The notes beneath the pieces are model-generated. The model was not told where the DNA came from and ran no database searches. It worked only from the letters and a program-made list of their open reading frames with translations. Shown piece after piece: positions 1 through 6,446 of a stretch of DNA of 8,119 nt. The stretch is taken from the NCBI GenBank assembly GCA_025655635.1, contig JAHXIM010000304.1, positions 1-8,119 on the forward strand, written 5' to 3'. The position numbers and the translations under genes were made by a program. Each line of letters begins with the position of its first letter. Positions within the stretch are counted from its first letter, which is position 1. The DNA is from a gamma proteobacterium symbiont of Lucinoma myriamae. GTDB lineage: Bacteria; Pseudomonadota; Gammaproteobacteria; GRL18.

Positions 1-33
1 ATTTCAAATAGATAATATGTTTTTCAGGGCTGA

Positions 34-417
34 CTAGTTAGCATGCTCCAACATAGGGTAGAGCAGGGCGCCCAGAGCAATAATGGTGACTCCTGATGCG
101 CCTGTAAATGCGGTAAACGCTGAGCAGGAGACAATAGTCACAATGGCCAGACCACCGGGCATCCAGCCGAGTAAGGCGTTAAATAATTTAATTAAACGCC
201 GTGTGCCGTCACCAGAGGCCAAAGTGATTCCGGCAAAGGTAAATAATGGAATGGCGATCAGATTCGGTTGTGATGCCAGACGGTATAACTCAATAATTAG
301 AATTTGCGGGTCAAGTTCTGCGCTATAGCTGGCGACCAATCCACCTGCACCCAGAACAGCAAATAGAGGAGTACCGATAACAGCAAGCAGAATTAAGATA
401 AAAACAATAATAATCAT
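34..417 (-). CDS. dctM: TRAP transporter large permease DctM, truncated after 127 residues
   Basis: This is the N-terminal part of the large membrane subunit of a TRAP (tripartite ATP-independent periplasmic) transporter, the subunit that moves substrate across the inner membrane using an ion gradient. The family signature is plain: hydrophobic helices at residues 1-30, a stretch around IPLFTFAGITLASGDGTRR (residues 55-73), and GWMPGGLAIVTIVSCSAF followed by FTGASGVTIIALGALLYP (about 84-121). The start codon overlaps the dctQ stop as ATGA, so the two are translationally coupled. Family members are usually about 430 residues, but a TAG stop at 36-34 ends this frame at 127. The 33 bases beyond it give no DctM-like sequence in the same frame; another frame reads SPEK, faintly like the YPE expected there. 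It is either disrupted by an indel or insertion, or cut by an assembly junction. As it stands it could not form a working channel. Confidence 0.85.
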   Translation of the reverse strand: MIIIVFILILLAVIGTPLFAVLGAGGLVASYSAELDPQILIIELYRLASQPNLIAIPLFTFAGITLASGDGTRRLIKLFNALLGWMPGGLAIVTIVSCSAFTAFTGASGVTIIALGALLYPMLEHAN

Positions 418-950
418 AGGATATCAGTACAAGAATTATCATCATCAGATTGTTTTTCTTCAAGCACACGTTCATGCTCAAATCCGGTGATAGTGAGCAA
501 AAACAAATGTAATGAAAGAATAAAAAAACCAACGGGAAGAATGAGAGCAAGATAGACAGACCAGCGTTCATTGGCAGGGGCATAATGCCATTCATCTAAC
601 CAGAAGCCAACGGAATACCAGGAAAAGACAGCACTGATAAGCGCACAGAGTAAGAGTAAGGGGCGGATCAGTTTTTCCTGATGCTCTGTACTGAGAAATG
701 CGGTCAGTATATCAATTTTAATGTGCCGGTTCTGTTCAGAAACCAGTGCCGCATCCATAAAAATGATAAATAAAATAAGATGTCTGGTGACGACATCCAT
801 ATGAGTAAAGCCGGTATCAAAAAAGTTACGGGCAATAATCTGTATGACTGCTAATACCAGCAGCAATAATAAACTGCTGGCAGCAATTACCTTCTCAAAA
901 ATAATTAAGCCATGCTTGATTTTAAAAATAATGTTTAGCCAGCCCGGCAT
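414..950 (-). CDS. dctQ: TRAP transporter small permease DctQ
   Basis: This is the small integral membrane subunit of a TRAP transporter, which pairs with DctM and helps dock the periplasmic binding protein. The 178-residue product has four predicted membrane helices at about 22-42, 56-74, 96-116 and 134-154, the usual DctQ architecture. Between helices 2 and 3 it carries EQNRHIKID (72-80), matching the conserved DctQ loop (E-x-x-RHI-x-ID). An AAGGA-type ribosome site lies about ten bases before the ATG. The gene starts 36 bases after dctP ends and its stop overlaps the dctM start by four bases, so it belongs to the tatT-dctPQM operon. The polar, acidic C-terminal tail (about 158-178) should be cytoplasmic. 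Subunit identity is secure from motif and position; the substrate cannot be read from this subunit. Confidence 0.9.
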   Translation of the reverse strand: MPGWLNIIFKIKHGLIIFEKVIAASSLLLLLVLAVIQIIARNFFDTGFTHMDVVTRHLILFIIFMDAALVSEQNRHIKIDILTAFLSTEHQEKLIRPLLLLCALISAVFSWYSVGFWLDEWHYAPANERWSVYLALILPVGFFILSLHLFLLTITGFEHERVLEEKQSDDDNSCTDIL

Positions 951-986
951 AAGTTTTATATCCTTCTCTGGAATAAGCGTCAGGCT

Positions 987-2024
987 TTATTGTTTAGCAC
1001 GAAATTCATTGAGCATTGTTTTAGTACGGGTAAACATTTTTTCTGAGATATAATCAGATTTGATTAACTCATTCGCTGCTTTGTCACGAATGGCCTGCAT
1101 TTCCTGTTTTTCCTGATCATTCCAGTCCCATGAAAATTTGATACCACTTTCTTTGAGTAAAGCAATGCTTTGTAAATTATCACGGCGAGTGATGCTATTA
1201 ATGGTGTCACCGATTTTTTTACCTGTGGTTTTTAACAATTGCTGCAGATCTTCAGGCAGCTTTTTAAAAAACTGATTACTGACGACCAGACTACCTATGG
1301 CGTTGGTCATAGAAATATTAGATGCATAGGATAATTTGGTATGCCACTGCATGGTTAAAGCACCAAATGCTGAATTGTAAACCGTATCAATACTACCGTG
1401 TTTTGCCGTGAGCTGAGTATACACATCAATAATTGACAGCGGCACAGGCGACACTCCGGAGGCATCAGCAAAGGCTTCACCCACAGGATCACCCTGCCAT
1501 AACCAGATATGCCGGGTTTTAAGCTCTGCTAATGAATTAATGGGTTTTTTAGAAAAGAAATGAATACTGCCGATTTCTGGCCAGCCGAGTAATTCGAATC
1601 CCTTATAGCGAAAACCGGCTTCAATTTCCGGCATCAGTCGATCACGGACATAGTCAGACTCATCAGTATTCTGGAATAAAAAGGGCATTTCAAGTACCCG
1701 TGCAGAGGAATAAATTCGACCAACGCCATAGCCGGTAAAAAAAGCGCCCTGTAATTGACGACTGCGTATTTTTCGCAAGACATCAGGCTCATCGCCCATT
1801 ACGCCGCCGGGATAGATCTTGAATTTAAGACGGCCGTTACTCTTTTTATACACTTCATCAGCCCAGTGATCGATTTCATTCATCCAGGCTGTATCAGGCG
1901 GCACCAGCGTGGCGAATTTCAAGGTATATTGTTCTTTTGCATGGACATTGCTTATCAGTAAAAAAGTCGCAATGAATAACAGAGCACAAGTGATGATTGC
2001 TGTATAAATTTGTTTTAAAACCAT
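987..2024 (-). CDS. dctP: TRAP transporter periplasmic substrate-binding protein, DctP family (TatP-like)
   Basis: This is the periplasmic binding protein that captures substrate for the DctQM permease. The 345-residue length is typical. Residues 1-29 form a Sec signal peptide (basic start, hydrophobic core, cleavage after VHA). The mature protein opens with YTLKFATLVPPDTAW (33-47), the standard DctP first strand, followed by YPGGVMGDEPD (71-81), LEMPFLF (111-117) and the second-domain segment YNSAFGALTMQWHTK (216-230). At 170-179 it reads TRHIWLWQGD: by my alignment, the position of the carboxylate-binding Arg of SiaP-type proteins is occupied by a Trp. The W-x-W-x-GD pattern is shared with binding proteins encoded beside TatT partners, so this is probably the TatP-type subfamily with an unusual ligand, not a dicarboxylate or sialic acid binder (inference). 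The start ATG overlaps the end of tatT by ten bases, with an AAGGA ribosome site inside tatT. Confidence 0.92.
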   Translation of the reverse strand: MVLKQIYTAIITCALLFIATFLLISNVHAKEQYTLKFATLVPPDTAWMNEIDHWADEVYKKSNGRLKFKIYPGGVMGDEPDVLRKIRSRQLQGAFFTGYGVGRIYSSARVLEMPFLFQNTDESDYVRDRLMPEIEAGFRYKGFELLGWPEIGSIHFFSKKPINSLAELKTRHIWLWQGDPVGEAFADASGVSPVPLSIIDVYTQLTAKHGSIDTVYNSAFGALTMQWHTKLSYASNISMTNAIGSLVVSNQFFKKLPEDLQQLLKTTGKKIGDTINSITRRDNLQSIALLKESGIKFSWDWNDQEKQEMQAIRDKAANELIKSDYISEKMFTRTKTMLNEFRAKQ

Positions 2025-2883
2025 TGGTCTTCCTTTTTAAGCAATAGGGAAGCTTTCTGTTTGGATATTTGATTGATTAAGTTCTGCTCAGGATATAGTG
2101 TGTCACTGGCCTGAATAATCTGAGTTAATAAATCATGAAAGTTTTGTTGATTAAATCGTTGACGTTCAAGGTATTGTGCCTGTAAAAGATTAACCACCAG
2201 TAGTTTATTCTGGTTGGCACTGTTAGCCTGAGAGAAATGTTGTTCAGACAGTGCATAATTACCGCCCAGCATGGGTGATTTACTGCCGTAATATACCCCG
2301 AAGAATACATGGGCACCGCTCATATAATAGTGTTCATCTAATTCCAGAACCCTTTGCATAAACATGACTGCTTTAGGTAACTGAGCAAGGTTACGGGCTT
2401 TATCACGATTTAAATCAATGGATTTAGCCCAGCATGATGAAGCCCAAAATAAGGCGGGTACTGCACTTTTATCAAGCTTATTAACCGCTTCCTGCAAATT
2501 GTTTAATTCACCATGGATGATTTGTTCATTGATTCCGTAGTCCAGTAAAACCTGTTTTGCATGTTGATAACCGCGTTCATAGAGCTTTGCTGCACGGCAG
2601 GATCATGGTCTTCAATAAAACCAAAGGCATAACCATAATAGGCCTGTGCTGCATAAAGCTGCAAAGTTTCATTGCCGGGATCATTAATTAACATGCCTTC
2701 AACCAGACTGATATTGGCGGGTAGTGCTGAGCCGGCCAGTTGCAGATCACTTTCCATATTCATGGCGGTAAAGCCGCCGTCAATTAACGGCATAGCGACA
2801 CGGGTAGTGAGCTGTGATATAGAGCAGGCACTTAATTGAGTTACTGCATAGATTAGAAAGCCGATTTTTAAGTATTTTTTCAT
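2015..2883 (-). pseudogene. tatT: TRAP transporter T-component lipoprotein (TatT family), frameshifted
   Basis: TatT is a periplasmic lipoprotein, known as a helical TPR-like trimer from Treponema pallidum Tp0956, that partners the TRAP binding protein. The start at 2883 is chosen because it gives MKKYLKIGFLIYAVTQLSAC, a lipoprotein signal peptide with LSAC lipobox and Cys20; an in-frame TTG 30 bases upstream would put a polar tail before it. The first frame reads to YYGYAFGFIEDHDPA and then loses homology, stopping at 2503. The next frame resumes with KLYERGYQHAKQVLLDYG and continues through WASSCWAKSIDLN and HVFFGVYYGSKSPMLGGN to the stop at 2015. Restoring one G in the GG at 2596-2597 (plus strand) gives DPARAAKLYERG, exactly the family pattern, and a 289-residue protein. 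So this is either a single-base deletion or a sequencing error in a short G run. It overlaps dctP by ten bases and heads the transporter operon. Confidence 0.82.
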
Positions 2884-3008
2884 AGTTTGATGGTCATGGT
2901 GTTTGTAATGCAATATCTAAGTACTTATTTGGGATAAGCATAGAATACAAGTATATTAGCATAAAGTAATAATAACTTGTTGTTTTTATAGATAAAATTT
3001 ATAGTCTT

Positions 3009-3037
3009 AGGATATGAAAGTCTGTGCTGGATTGCAA
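3009..3037 (-). promoter_or_regulatory. Possible sigma-70 promoter for the tatT-dctPQM operon
   Basis: In the 158-base gap between the PilZ gene and tatT, the minus strand reads TTGCAA (3037-3032), a 17-base spacer and TATCCT (3014-3009). Each hexamer matches its consensus at four of six positions. I see no GC-rich hairpin with a T run after the PilZ gene, so read-through from the mot operon is also possible. The leader would be about 120 bases long. The rest of the gap is AT-rich with no gene. Confidence 0.22.
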
Positions 3038-3041
3038 TAGT

Positions 3042-3434
3042 TTATCTTGAATGAAGTTGAATTTGTCTTTTTTGCTCATTTAATATAAAGAGATCAAGAA
3101 GGCTTTGATTTTTTCTATCTATTTGAATAATCTGACAATGGTAGCTTGTTTTTGCAATATAAATGATTTTTACTGTACAGACACAGGGCGATATTGCCTC
3201 AGTCGAGGCACCGGGCAGCATGATTGATACTTCAAGACCATCCTTTTTTTTGTATAAATTGCTTTTATCAGCAATAAATGACAAACCAATAGAACTAATA
3301 TCCATTAACCTGGATTGATAGTTACCATGGTGAATTATTGTCTCATCCAATGGTTTGATACGCACCCCATGGCGACGCTCATCGGAAGCTAATTCAATGG
3401 TAATTTCATTACTTGTCTTCTTTTTCCAGAACAA
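3042..3434 (-). CDS. PilZ-domain protein, predicted c-di-GMP receptor linked to the flagellar stator
   Basis: This 130-residue soluble protein consists essentially of one PilZ domain, the small beta barrel that binds cyclic di-GMP. Both ligand motifs are present: RxxxR as RHGVR (21-25, preceded by R20) and DxSxxG as DISSIG (45-50), so c-di-GMP binding is likely. No membrane segment, signal peptide or YcgR-N domain is visible. The start is TTG: an AGGAGG site sits seven bases upstream, and the next in-frame ATG would lie inside the domain. The gene overlaps the 3' end of motB by 26 bases, so its product is probably made with the stator proteins. PilZ proteins such as YcgR, FlgZ and Bacillus DgrA act on the flagellar motor in response to c-di-GMP; a similar role here is inferred from linkage. 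The basic first residues (MFWKKK) could contact membrane or stator, but this is speculative. Confidence 0.87.
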   Translation of the reverse strand: MFWKKKTSNEITIELASDERRHGVRIKPLDETIIHHGNYQSRLMDISSIGLSFIADKSNLYKKKDGLEVSIMLPGASTEAISPCVCTVKIIYIAKTSYHCQIIQIDRKNQSLLDLFILNEQKRQIQLHSR

Positions 3435-4233
3435 ATTCTACCCTCCTGTTTTGTGCTCGACCTTGTTCAGTATCATTGCTGGCGATGGGGAAAAGATCAG
3501 AATATCCGGTGGCTGACATACGAGATGGGTTAATGCCCTGATCAATAAAGAATCTCAGTACAGTGGTTGCTCTCACGGCGGAAAGTTCCCAGTTTGAAGG
3601 AAAACGTGCTGTGGATATGGGGCTATCATCAGTGTAACCCTTAATATCGATATTATAGTCAGAATATTTTTTAAAGAGAGCATGAATATCATCAAAAATG
3701 GGTACCGCATCTTCAAATAGTTGTACATCACCTGAGGGAAAGAGAATGGTGCCTTTAATACGGATGATAATACGTTCGCCTTCTGTGTAGACATAAACAA
3801 ATTGCCCCAGACGCTGCTCCTGAATCATGCTTTCAATGTCATTGACCAACTTATCCTTATCTGATTCTTCAGGCTGCTCATCTTTATCCAGTCCTGGTTG
3901 TGGGATAATCGGATCTATTTTGGAATCAGTTGCAGGAGGTGCTTGTTGAATAATGATCTGGTTGGCGACTGGTGTGTTTTGATTAAGTGCAATTTGAATC
4001 GAAGATAGTACGGATTTAAATTTTTCTTTTTCTACCGAAGAAATGGAAAAAAGTAAAATAAAGAATACTAATAAAAGAGTCACCAGATCAGCAAACGTCA
4101 CCATCCAGGCAGGTGCACCTTCTTCTTCAGCAATGTCATCAATGCTATTATCTTCTTCTTCCTGAATCACATCAGGTATGATTTGAGACTTGAGTATCTT
4201 TTTACTATCAAGATCTTCAGTGCTGGTATTCAC
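3409..4233 (-). CDS. motB: Flagellar motor stator protein MotB/PomB family
   Basis: This is the B subunit of the flagellar stator, which conducts H+ or Na+ and anchors the complex to peptidoglycan. The 274-residue product has a strongly acidic cytoplasmic N-terminus (about 21-39), then PAWMVTFADLVTLLLVFF with the single membrane helix at about 43-64. Asp49 is the ion-binding residue of the FADL motif. A plug-like and linker region (65-145) leads to a C-terminal OmpA-type peptidoglycan-binding domain at about 146-270, with GYTDDSPI (199-206), NWELSAVRA (214-222) and GRAQNRRVEF (258-267). The start is GTG, the first start codon after an in-frame TAA, with only a weak GATGAG site upstream. It lies 17 bases after motA and overlaps the PilZ gene. 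OmpA-family and MotB-type roles are separated here by the neighbouring motA. The ion used cannot be assigned with certainty from sequence. Confidence 0.93.
   Translation of the reverse strand: MNTSTEDLDSKKILKSQIIPDVIQEEEDNSIDDIAEEEGAPAWMVTFADLVTLLLVFFILLFSISSVEKEKFKSVLSSIQIALNQNTPVANQIIIQQAPPATDSKIDPIIPQPGLDKDEQPEESDKDKLVNDIESMIQEQRLGQFVYVYTEGERIIIRIKGTILFPSGDVQLFEDAVPIFDDIHALFKKYSDYNIDIKGYTDDSPISTARFPSNWELSAVRATTVLRFFIDQGINPSRMSATGYSDLFPIASNDTEQGRAQNRRVEFVLEKEDK
3442..3447 (-). promoter_or_regulatory. Strong ribosome-binding site setting the TTG start of the PilZ gene
   Basis: The minus strand reads AGGAGG, a perfect Shine-Dalgarno core, followed by a seven-base spacer and TTG at 3434-3432. 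It lies within the last codons of motB. It fixes the unusual start codon and implies efficient translation of the PilZ protein independent of, or coupled to, motB termination. Confidence 0.75.
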
Positions 4234-4250
4234 TGTAAATTACTCATCAT

Positions 4251-5033
4251 TTATTTTTCCTTCTTTGGACCTTTAGCACTGTTCATAGAAGGTCTTTGGG
4301 TTCTGGGTAAATAAGATGACAGTTTTTCATAAACAGATAATTGATTATTATCTTTTAAAATACAAATAGCCCCTTCAAACATGATTTCAAGGTTGATCAC
4401 CTCAAACATCGTACGGGATTTTAATTTTCCGGCAATGGGAATAAAGATAACGGTAGCTAATAATGAACCATAAAATGTTGTCAGCAAGGCAACTGCCATA
4501 GAGGGGCCAATACTGGCTGGGTCATCCAGAGTACTTAACATTTGTATAAGGCCTATGAGTGTGCCTAGCATGCCGAAAGCAGGTGCAAAGGTTGCCATTT
4601 TTTTAAATACGTCCTGAACATTATAATGCCGGGCTTTCATGGAGTTAATTTCTGTGCGTAACACATGACGGATCATCTGTTCATCAGATGCATCGGCAAT
4701 CAGATTGCAGGCTCGTTTTAAAAAAGGAGAATTGGTTTTCACTTCTGACAATGCCAGCAGCCCCTTTCTGCGACTGAGTTGAGTCAACTGAAGCATCGAT
4801 TGAATGAGTTGCTCAGGACGTTGTTTATCTGTGCCGAAAACAATAAAAGCACTTTTAAATGCAGTGAGAATGTCTTTTAAAGGAAAGGTTAATAATGTGG
4901 CTGCAATAGTACCGCCGAAAACGATCATAATATCGGGAATATTAATAAATGTTTTTGCATCACCGCCTAATAAAATGGCAGAAATAATCAAGGCAAAGCC
5001 AGAAAAAATACCAATGAGAGATGCAAAATCCAT
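4251..5033 (-). CDS. motA: Flagellar motor stator protein MotA/PomA family
   Basis: This is the A subunit of the flagellar stator, the four-helix membrane protein that turns ion flow through the A5B2 complex into torque on FliG. The 260-residue length and the opening MDFASLIGI resemble PomA more than Escherichia coli MotA (295 residues). Helices lie at about 3-23, 31-51, 146-168 and 178-203. The cytoplasmic loop carries the charged torque cluster RRKGLLALSE (88-97), matching PomA Arg88/Lys89/Glu96 to within one position. The helix 3 segment FAPAFGMLGTLIGLIQML (149-166) includes Pro151, and DDPASIGPSMAVALLTTFYG (170-189) is the family hallmark. The C-terminal tail is basic (KGPKKEK). It is the first gene of the motA-motB-pilZ unit, 84 bases after the glycosyltransferase. 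The PomA-like features hint at Na+ use (inference). A second, alternative stator set (MotCD-like) is also possible. Confidence 0.93.
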   Translation of the reverse strand: MDFASLIGIFSGFALIISAILLGGDAKTFINIPDIMIVFGGTIAATLLTFPLKDILTAFKSAFIVFGTDKQRPEQLIQSMLQLTQLSRRKGLLALSEVKTNSPFLKRACNLIADASDEQMIRHVLRTEINSMKARHYNVQDVFKKMATFAPAFGMLGTLIGLIQMLSTLDDPASIGPSMAVALLTTFYGSLLATVIFIPIAGKLKSRTMFEVINLEIMFEGAICILKDNNQLSVYEKLSSYLPRTQRPSMNSAKGPKKEK

Positions 5034-5066
5034 AGAAAATACGACCTGTTGTTTATGTTACATTTT

Positions 5067-5094
5067 AATATAGTTCAGATTGATTCACAGGCAA
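5067..5094 (-). promoter_or_regulatory. Candidate sigma-70 promoter for motA-motB-pilZ
   Basis: In the 84-base gap before motA the minus strand has TTGCCT (5094-5089), a 16-base spacer and TATATT (5072-5067). These match consensus at four and five of six positions. Initiation would fall near 5060, leaving a leader of about 27 bases. I did not find a convincing sigma-28 or sigma-54 flagellar promoter in this gap. Confidence 0.35.
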
Positions 5095-5117
5095 AGTGCT
5101 TTGTTCACAAATGTGCG

Positions 5118-6446
5118 TTATTTTTCTTTATTTTTTTCTTCAATCCACTTGCTCATAAAATAATGGCTGCGATACAGATTGTGACGCAGTATCTGACCCA
5201 AAAAATTATTTTTTCTATGCTCTGACAACAAGTCATTTAAAGCATGTAACCGTTTTATAAACTGCTCCGTATGTTGTTTTTCATCAAAGAGATGTTTAAT
5301 GAGAGGGAGACACGCTTCACTGCATTGCTGCCATAGTGATTCATCAGAGTATAAATCAACAGCATATTGAATCAATTGCTGTTCGTTATCTATGGTGTCA
5401 CTGACCAGACCACCCCAGGGCTTATCATTTGCATAGCTCATTGCTTCATAACCCATGCCTTCATAGCCTATGGGCGTAGTGACACAAGGTGTCCGGGCAA
5501 TAAAGCCATCTGCTATTTTGCCTTTTATCCCGGCACCAAAACGTAAAGGAGGCAGATTGACCCGATAGTGGGCTAACGTTTCAACAGCATCCCGGGCACG
5601 TCCTTTAATGATAAATCCCTTATCAGGTTGATGTAACTGATACACCTTTTCAGATGGATAAGCCCCATAAATATGTATCTGGGCATCGGGTAATTGCTGT
5701 CTGATCTTTGGCCAGAGTGATTGATAGCACCAGAGTACTGCATCCCAGTTAGGTGGATGGAGAAAATTGCCTATCATGACAAAATGCTCACGTGCTGAAA
5801 ACGCTTTAACTGACTCCTGATGAGAGCTGTCTGACTCAGTGCCCAGCATAAAAGGGCAATAATGCAGAATATCAGGTGAAATAGTAAATTGCTCAATCAA
5901 TAACTGCATTTCGTAACGGGAAGTAATCAGACTGAGATCACAGCGTAAAATAGCGGCTATTTCACGAATACAATCATCACTATAATAATCAATCGCCTGT
6001 CCACTTTTTAATGCTTTTTGTCGTGCCCTGCGTAAAAAGTGTAAATCCTGAGTATCCAGAATATTAATGGCATCAGGACAATGTTCATGTACCCTGGGGG
6101 CAAATTGTTCTTCAGTAATAAAACGATCATAGAATACAAAATCGGGTTTTAAGTCGATGATAAAGTCATCAAATGTCGAGTCATTTAATTTTATCTGGTG
6201 ACTGATGATGCCAGATTTATCATCAGTGTTATCACTAATGTTATCCAGATTAGCACAAAACTCAGTTTTATCAGCAGCACAGGCAAAGTGCAATTGCCAA
6301 TAATGTTCACTCTGATCGCTTCTATTATTAACAAAAGTATCATTCACAATGGCATTAAGCAGGGCAAGTGTTCGATAGCCTGCTGCGGATGAAGCGGGTT
6401 CTGGCCAGAGGTGACCAATAAAAAGAATGGTTTTACTGGTCTTCAA
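5118..6446 (-). CDS. GT-B fold glycosyltransferase (GT4-like, glycosyl transferases group 1)
   Basis: This is a cytoplasmic sugar transferase of the GT-B fold; donor and acceptor are not readable from sequence. The protein opens with ILFIGHLWPEPASSAAGYRT (7-26), a Rossmann strand followed by a glycine-containing acceptor-side loop. The C-terminal donor domain shows FVMIGNFLHPPNWDAV (about 221-236), IHIYGAYPS, and LPPLRFGAGIKGKIADGF followed by TPIGYEGMGYEAM (about 297-335), the usual GT4 nucleotide-sugar region. The glutamate expected at the end of this helix in many relatives appears replaced (KIADG instead of KILEA). The open frame extends upstream to 6599, but that stretch lies inside metR and reads as unlike the family. 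I choose TTG at 6446, which gives 442 residues and a GGAAGG site 11 bases upstream. It overlaps metR by 14 bases. Its place before the mot genes suggests a surface or flagellar glycan role, unproven. Confidence 0.82.
   Translation of the reverse strand: MKTSKTILFIGHLWPEPASSAAGYRTLALLNAIVNDTFVNNRSDQSEHYWQLHFACAADKTEFCANLDNISDNTDDKSGIISHQIKLNDSTFDDFIIDLKPDFVFYDRFITEEQFAPRVHEHCPDAINILDTQDLHFLRRARQKALKSGQAIDYYSDDCIREIAAILRCDLSLITSRYEMQLLIEQFTISPDILHYCPFMLGTESDSSHQESVKAFSAREHFVMIGNFLHPPNWDAVLWCYQSLWPKIRQQLPDAQIHIYGAYPSEKVYQLHQPDKGFIIKGRARDAVETLAHYRVNLPPLRFGAGIKGKIADGFIARTPCVTTPIGYEGMGYEAMSYANDKPWGGLVSDTIDNEQQLIQYAVDLYSDESLWQQCSEACLPLIKHLFDEKQHTEQFIKRLHALNDLLSEHRKNNFLGQILRHNLYRSHYFMSKWIEEKNKEK

Noticed and set aside
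83..328. Plus-strand open frame of 81 codons
   Set aside because: It lies antisense to the conserved dctM coding sequence and its translation shows no domain-like pattern.
323..595. Second minus-strand open frame of 90 codons in the dctM-dctQ region
   Set aside because: It overlaps dctQ in another frame; the dctQ frame carries the EQNRHIKID motif and four helices, while this one is a frame shadow.
844..1053. Plus-strand open frame across the dctP-dctQ junction
   Set aside because: Antisense to both genes, no ribosome site and no recognisable protein features.
2990..3041. AT-rich dyad (ATAAA/TTTAT) after the PilZ gene as a terminator
   Set aside because: No GC-rich stem and no following T run, so an intrinsic terminator is not supported.
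3409..4233. OmpA-family outer-membrane lipoprotein instead of MotB
   Set aside because: There is no signal peptide or lipobox; the single N-terminal helix with the FADL Asp and the adjacent motA identify a stator subunit.
4804..5073. Plus-strand open frame opposite the motA start
   Set aside because: Antisense to the conserved N-terminus of MotA, with a low-quality translation.
6198..6392. Plus-strand open frame opposite the glycosyltransferase
   Set aside because: Antisense to conserved glycosyltransferase sequence; no supporting start signal.
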